From Chara braunii (lineage: Eukaryota; Streptophyta; Charophyceae; Charales; Characeae), in NCBI GenBank assembly GCA_003427395.1, contig BFEA01000151.1:2808590-2846075 (forward strand): DNA of 37,486 nt, in the 5' to 3' direction. Both the position numbers and the translations under genes were made by a program. The notes beneath the pieces were generated by a model. It was not told where the DNA came from. It was given only the letters and a program-made list of their open reading frames with translations, and did not search any database. Position 1 is the first letter of the stretch; each line of letters begins with the position of its first letter. Shown in pieces: positions 32,500 through 37,486 of this stretch.

Positions 32500-33212
32500 G
32501 AGAAAGTACTAATGGTTTAATAACTCATTTTTTAGTGCGTTCGATCATCTGGTGAGGTAAAAGGAGGTCATCCCTATGAGAAAATTAATTAGCCCCTTGG
32601 TTTTCTGCATTATGTGTGTGTTCTTTGAATGTATGTTTCTGATAAGTTTATGGAAGGGCACATTACTGTTGAAAGGGAAAATATTAGTAGATGACGTATC
32701 GAAATTTGTATGAAAAAGTTAGGGAAAGGGAAATAGACATAAGGCGGAGGGCATAATTTGAAGATTTGAAAAGTGATACGACAAAATATTTTCGATGAAG
32801 AAGACGAATGAAAGGTTGGGTGGGTGAAATGATATGGGATATATAATTAAATATCGAATGCGGGAAAGTAGGTTGTTGGTATAAGCCGAATAATTTATAT
32901 GAAATATGAAAAACGAAAGAAGATTAAGTTACAAAAACTTATAAGATTTATTCTTATTCACGTGCCAAAAACAGAAAAGGATGTTGATTAATGATACGCT
33001 ACATAAAATTAGAGAAAATACTTTGACAAGAAGCTGGGTAAAATAATTTTTGCTCTCGTAAATGCGAATTATGATTACAAGTATACCCAACCGAAATGTT
33101 TATTACCGTACTTCGGGGGGTTACCAAGAGAACCACACCAAATTGAGGGAATGTGGTACTTCACATAATACGAAACCCACTAAAAACGTTTCAAAAAATA
33201 ATAATTTTTTTT
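32500..33212. other. AT-rich, no intact gene; possible element tail
   Basis: All frames are closed by many stops. If the permuted element was complete, its reverse transcriptase should lie here, but I cannot recognise its motifs. The last part, from about 33.1 kb, merges into the satellite-like array. Confidence 0.35.
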
Positions 33213-33472
33213 AGACCCCGAACTAAAGTGAAAACAAAAAGTAAAAAGTGAAAAAATACGCGGGCGAGCATGTTTTGACACCTCCATCTTTGGAGATTTC
33301 TAATTCTTATTTGGCTTAGCCAAATGACTTGAAAATTTACAGGCATGTACCGCGTGTCATAGAGAACTCACAAAAAAAACTTCAGAAAAAAATAATTATT
33401 TTTAGGCCCTGAAATAAGTTTTGGTGGGGGCCGAACGCCGTCGGATTCGGACCCCGTACGGGACTCCGAACG

Positions 33473-33516
33473 CCCGTACGTACGGAGGTCTGCCCGGGGA
33501 CCTCCATACGTACGGG
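33473..33516. repeat. Hairpin in GC module 1
   Basis: CCCGTACGTACGGAGGTC (33473-33490) pairs with 33499-33516 at 17 of 18 positions across an 8-nt loop. A second inverted pair, ACCCTG/CAGGGT, encloses the TA repeat at 33523-33572. Confidence 0.9.
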
Positions 33517-33535
33517 TCGGTGACCCTGCATATAT

Positions 33536-33568
<33 letters not shown>

Positions 33569-34282
33569 GGGTAATCGGCGTTCGAAACTGGACCGAACGC
33601 TGGAACCTACGGGACCCTTTGGGGATGTGTTCGACCGTTCGGGCCGAACACGAAAAAAAAATAAATAAATAATAATAATAATAATAATAAAATAAAAAAT
33701 AAAACAAAAACAAACTATGTTATGAAGGACAATAAAATAAACAATATTTTTATGAGCATTACATCAAAATTCCTTACCAAATTTGAAATAAAAAATAAAA
33801 TACAAAAAATAAAACTAATAATAGAAATAAGAAAAAATGACAAAAGAATAAAAACTAGTATGTGAGCGAGCATATTTTCAACACCACCATTTTTGACGAT
33901 TTTGCATTTTTTTTTGGAACAGGCAAATACCCTGAAAATTTACAGATGTGTATTTCACATAATGCAAAACTTATTAAAAAAGTTCCAAAAAATAATAGAA
34001 TCGTTTAGGCCCCGCAATAAAGTGAAAACGAAAAGTAGAAAGTGGGGAAAAAACATTGTGAGTGGGCAAGCATGTTTTGACACCGCCATCTTTGGTGATT
34101 TTTTTTTTTTTTTTTTTTAGCAGAATAACTTGTAAATTTAGAGTCATGTACCTCACATCACAGAGAACTCACAAAAAAACATTAAAAAATATATATATAT
34201 ATATTTTTAGGCTCCGAAATAATTTTGGGCGGGGACCGAACGACATCAGGTTCGGACCCCGAACGAGACCCCGAACGTTTGA

Positions 34283-34314
34283 CGTACGGAGGTCGGGCCG
34301 GGGACCTCTGTACG
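34283..34314. repeat. Hairpin in GC module 2
   Basis: CGTACGGAGGTC (34283-34294) pairs with 34303-34314 at 11 of 12 positions across an 8-nt loop. The position matches the hairpin in module 1. Confidence 0.85.
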
Positions 34315-34345
34315 TACAGGCAGGTAATCCTGTATATATAAGGGG

Positions 34346-35798
34346 GTCTAGTTCGGGTCACCCAAAGACTTTTTTTTAATTTCATCTGTGCCAAGCCCGT
34401 CGGTTGCAGCTGGGTCGGGTTGTTTGCAGTCGCGACCACCTGATTGCAGGCTCTGGTACTGCAGGAGTAAGACTAAAGCACAAAACGTGTTATTAAGGTA
34501 GTCCCGCAGTCAGTGCGAATAACTTTACAAAGGTATCTGACCTGGTTTTTGCAAGTGACAAAAAACAAACTGTGACTTGAAATTTGAGTGCACCGTGTGA
34601 GTCGCGGTAGTGTTTACTTTAGGCCAAACGAAAGTTTGACTGAAAATAGAGAGTGTGTGAATGCGCAACTTTGAAGGCATGTAATCTCGTTTTTTGTTGG
34701 TAGTTATAAAAGTTGACTTAGTTATCGACTTTTTTTTTTTAATAATTAAATTAGAAAAAAATATGTTTTTGTTTTGATCAGTACGTTCGACCATAGCATG
34801 TGCGTGCATGGAGGTAACTACTTTCTTTTAATTCGAAGAGATTTTGTGCTCCATAGCTCGCGGTGTAGCTGGGCATTTTTGTGGTGTCTGTCCACCAGCT
34901 GGAATCCCTCGGCAGTTTCGGTGAAGGCATGCGTAAAGGGAGTTGCCGCAAACAAAGTTTGAGTTTTCACCACCTGAATGGTAAAGATGCGCCTTTGGAG
35001 AGGGAACTGAAGTGTGCATCAGCTATGAGCGGCACCTGGCCCCTTTGTACGGCGTGTGTCGATGTTCGACGCCCGTGGATCTAACCAGTGGACCAGGATC
35101 TGACCTTAAGGTGCTTGAGAAAGCCCGCACACGATATAATACCCGTTCATAAGGATGATGGTTAGTGTTAATACCAGCCTTGGGCTTAGCGCTATTGGTT
35201 ACGTCGTTGGACTTTCACTATGGAGATTTAGGGATCGAGGTAGCAAGCCGGGACGCAGGAGCGGCGCGGCATCTTGAAGGAGATTTAGGGGTTGTGGGCT
35301 TGGAAATACTATCCCCTTTAGTTTTGTCGATGGTCCCGACCGTAGGTCGGATCAGCAGGACCGGGGAGATGTTAGAGTTCCTCTCGTGGGACAAAGTATT
35401 GAAGACCAACGAGACTAGCTCAATCGGTATATATCCTTGAACTCTTGAAATGTGAGCCTAAGCTCGAATTTGTTTGATGTGCGGGGTAAAAGCATTATGA
35501 ATTACTTGAGCCGACCAGTTCGACAGTGACATCTCCGGGTTGTCGCCCTTCTCATAAGGCGTTGGGTGCATCACCAACATGGGTTGTTGTGGTCGACGTT
35601 GCAGTGGGGGTGACTGAAGCCTTATGGGTGGCCACCAAGATAGTTGAGGACCCGAGCACGCCCCTTTTCGGGTTGACCACTTGGGACCGTGCTTCAGGGT
35701 GTTGGCATGATTCTTTTGTCCTACCCTCCCCGAAACACTGACCAGGGAGTCAACGTGTATGCAAATTGGTGAGAGCGGGCTGAAGCTGGAGTATTGGG
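34346..35798. other. No gene seen
   Basis: Frames up to about 95 codons on both strands show no known motif. Short recurring words (GGAGATTTAGGG at 35222 and 35279) suggest further worn duplications. Confidence 0.4.
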
Positions 35799-35981
35799 GG
35801 CCTTCTGTGGGTGCACAGTCCGCCCGCTACGATATGTTGTGAGAGGCTAGAGTGCAAACATACCTGTCAGAACCGAGAGTCGATGGACTCGGCCTTCTGT
35901 GGGTGCGCAGTCCGCCCGCTACGATATGTTGTGAGAGGCTGGAGTGCAAACATACCTGTCGAAACCGAGAGTCGATGGACT
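35799..35981. repeat. 92-bp tandem duplication
   Basis: Copies 35799-35890 and 35891-35981 begin GGCCTTCTGTGGGTGC and share GCCCGCTACGATATGTTGTG and CCGAGAGTCGATGGACT, with only a few differences. Confidence 0.95.
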
Positions 35982-37016
35982 GTGCCTGAGAGGGGGCTCG
36001 CCTAGAGGAACTCAGAGTCTGGGGAAGGCCGCTGAGACACGGACGTGCAAATCGTTTCGTCGAATTCAGGTGTAGTGGCGAAAGACTAATTGACTCGTCT
36101 AGTAGTTGGTTCCCTCCGTAGTTTCGCCTCAGGATAACCGAGTTGCGCTAATCGAAAATGAGGGAATATCGGTCGCATCAACAAGAACGAAGGGAGTGAT
36201 GAAAACAATGAGGAGTGAGGGGAACAAGAGGGTAAAGCAACAACCTCGCTCATTTCTTGACGTAAACGAGTGAGTAAAGGTGCGCTTTGGGGGTTTTGAG
36301 GTATGGTGAATCTGATAAGAACGTCAGAGGTCGTGTTTGGTTGGCGGACTAGTCAGGGTGGGGCGTAGAGGTTGTATGGTAGATAGGCGAAGCAAACCGT
36401 GGTATGCAACCTCCCATGTTTTAACGAAAGATTAATTCCCACGTTATATGGATCAGGTCGAGAGCATGGTACGTCTCGATCCATATTCGAACCTCTCTTC
36501 ACGTTTGAGCACGCAGTTGTTGTGTAGCTGAGGGGGGGGTGGTTGCTTCATCAGATTGCTACTGGGCTTCGATTTGGAGTTGCGGTTCGACGTTGGGCTC
36601 CGCAACAAACAGTCTGTGGCTGCCCTATCCAAAATAGCATTTGTTGCTAAGGGTTATGCTCTGGCGGGCCTTACAGAGTTTTGCTAAGGTATCGCCGGGT
36701 CCGCCGTGCTTTTTGTTGTGTACACTACTGTGCACATTGCTGAGCATATTAGCCGTGTGCGTGACTTATGTTGGGTTGCCACGTTCTATCTACAAATCGA
36801 ATCAGGCATGGGGATGTGTGGAGCGGTACCCCTACGGCCCGACAGTGAGGCCACACCAGTTTCAGGCCACCGGCCTAACCCTGGTCTGGTACCAGCTTGT
36901 TCCGTACCTGGACCCTGACCGGTAGGCCCAAGGTGGCAGGTTCATTCATTCTGTTCGTTCATTCGTTAATGGCCAGACAAGACCTTCATTCAGCTGCTGC
37001 TTCATGTGTGTGTCTA

Positions 37017-37018
<2 letters not shown>
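35982..37018. other. No gene seen; possible LTR upstream of the primer-binding site
   Basis: Only short frames. If the primer-binding site at 37109 is real, part of this stretch would be the 5' LTR, but without the second LTR its start cannot be placed. Confidence 0.3.

Positions 37019-37072
<54 letters not shown>
37019..37072. repeat. CT/CA compound microsatellite
   Basis: About 16 CT units run straight into about 9 CA units. Confidence 0.95.
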
Positions 37073-37074
<2 letters not shown>

Positions 37075-37108
37075 ATCTTCGCACGTGCCCTCCGCACGTG
37101 CGTCACAT

Positions 37109-37129
37109 TGGTATCGGAGCGGGTTTCGA
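37109..37129 (+). promoter_or_regulatory. Primer-binding site complementary to initiator tRNA-Met
   Basis: TGGTATCGGAGC followed by GGGTTTCGA resembles the complement of the 3' end of plant initiator tRNA-Met (TGGTATCAGAGC, then GGTTTCGA), with one substitution and a short gap. A CA dinucleotide ends just before it (37106-37107), as at the end of an LTR. This would mark the left end of an LTR retrotransposon running off the window. Confidence 0.45.
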
Positions 37130-37384
37130 ACCTCCGCTCCCTCCCTCCCTCCCCCTCTCTCTATCCCACCATTGCGGATANCCATCCCCATCCCTGTAGC
37201 TGCACCTGGTCCATCAAGGCGACCCNATACATCCGGCATCCAAGCTGGCGCCTTTCTCCNTGGTAACCGCGANGCCGGCGTGACTCCAGCTGCTNCNGTT
37301 CTCNAGCCGCTGCAGTTCTCCTACAGGCNGATCCACTACGGCNCCGCCATCCAAGTGTCTGAACCGCNGTGCAGCTGGCCGCGT

Positions 37385-37461
37385 GAGAAGTTCATCGAAC
37401 CTCATCATCCAGATGAAGGAGAAGTCGTAACAGGGTTCCCGTACCGGTGGAAGGACCAGTG
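37385..37461 (+). rRNA. 18S rRNA 3'-end derived fragment, mutated
   Basis: From GAGAAGTTCATCGAACC through GAAGGAGAAGTCGTAACA and GGTTCCCGTA to GGAAGGACCAGTG, the sequence follows the last 85 or so bases of nuclear 18S rRNA, ending at the mature 3' end. Against the plant sequence about 49 of the first 59 positions agree, nearly all differences being transitions, and about 8 bases are missing after CCGTA. ACCTCATCAT is closer to the streptophyte form than to the chlorophyte one. Weaker similarity may extend up to about 37.32 kb through the N-containing part. So many changes in the most conserved part of 18S mean a pseudogene or poor sequence, not a working gene. Confidence 0.65.
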
Positions 37462-37486
37462 ACACGTGGACGGCCGACTCCCACCA

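Larger units (their letters stand above)
29700..32500 (+). mobile_element. Decayed GIY-YIG retroelement, Chlamys-like Penelope type
   Basis: Plus-strand coding remnants occur in a consistent order: an Arg/Asp-rich stretch and CCHC knuckle (29.77-30.05 kb); a Lys/Glu-rich coiled stretch; an AT-hook-like GRGRP (30.5 kb); NDAIDILAKLHVSYWFKRK (about 30.64 kb); a GIY-YIG nuclease (30.95-31.31 kb); a Lys/Arg-rich linker; and a segment with a CxC motif (31.9-32.2 kb). Weak downstream remnants follow (METMVLCPKLH-type near 32.34 kb). An N-terminal GIY-YIG joined through a CxC domain to a C-terminal reverse transcriptase defines the permuted Penelope-like elements, of which the Chlamys group is known from green algae and spike mosses. 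I cannot recognise the reverse transcriptase catalytic box here. Many stops show it is dead. Linking the gag-like part to the same element is inference from order and strand. Confidence 0.6.
33213..34345. repeat. Composite satellite-like array of AT units and GC-rich modules
   Basis: An AT-rich unit of 190-200 bp starts near 33213 and 34007, and its end word AGGCCC-GAAATAA is met again at 33404 and 34209. Shared words are GAGCATGTTTTGACACC-CC, CATCTTTGG, GAAAATTTACAG and AGAGAACTCACAAAAAA. Each pair is followed by a GC-rich module (33420-33660 and 34226-34345) rich in CCGAACG and CGTACGTACGG. The higher-order period is about 0.8 kb. AT runs (TATATA, AATAAT) lie within. Confidence 0.8.

Noticed and set aside
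37004-37462. 152-codon frame at the right end as a real protein
   Set aside because: It runs through a microsatellite, a primer-binding-like site, Ns and an 18S-derived segment; no domain is visible.

Overview
The window looks like nuclear DNA of a green-lineage eukaryote, most likely a streptophyte (charophyte-type) alga. Four things point that way: (i) an intact, intron-rich gene for the plant-type protein arginine methyltransferase PRMT10; (ii) a decayed piece of plastid ndhB, a gene kept mainly in streptophyte plastids and a few early-branching chlorophytes; (iii) a mutated copy of the 18S rRNA 3' end whose sequence is closer to the streptophyte than to the common chlorophyte form; (iv) a GIY-YIG retroelement resembling the Chlamys group of Penelope-like elements. 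All genus-level guesses are inference. Nothing in the window looks prokaryotic, and most long open frames are chance frames or shadows.

Layout. 0-4.2 kb: GC-rich and tandem repeats, one unassigned 97-codon ORF, then a plus-strand LINE 3' fragment split by plastid ndhB DNA. 4.2-8.2 kb: two decayed LINE fragments on the minus strand (endonuclease and reverse transcriptase with stops and frameshifts). 8.2-14.1 kb: repeats, a retroposed U6 snRNA with target-site duplications, and a foldback MITE; no convincing protein gene. 14.1-26.1 kb: PRMT10 on the minus strand, seven exons encoding 367 residues over 12 kb, with canonical GT-AG introns. Each of the six introns carries tandem repeats and/or foldback elements. 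26.1-27 kb: its 5' flank. 27-29.7 kb: AT-rich DNA without a visible gene. 29.7-32.5 kb: a decayed plus-strand retroelement with a gag-like CCHC knuckle, an AT-hook-like motif, a GIY-YIG nuclease and a CxC segment. 33.2-34.4 kb: a composite satellite-like array with hairpin-bearing GC-rich modules. 34.4-37.1 kb: low-complexity and repeat DNA ending in a possible LTR and a tRNA-iMet-type primer-binding site. 37.1-37.5 kb: an N-containing end with an 18S-derived segment.

Only PRMT10 looks like a functional protein-coding gene. Most of the rest is retroelement debris, foldback elements and short tandem duplications. The most interesting parts are the permuted GIY-YIG/CxC element with its gag-like upstream region, the U6 retrocopy, the ndhB insertion in a LINE, the MITE family in the PRMT10 introns, and the duplicated branch-point region in PRMT10 intron 5. 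Exon coordinates were derived by hand from frame continuity and splice signals, aligned to the PRMT10 family from memory.
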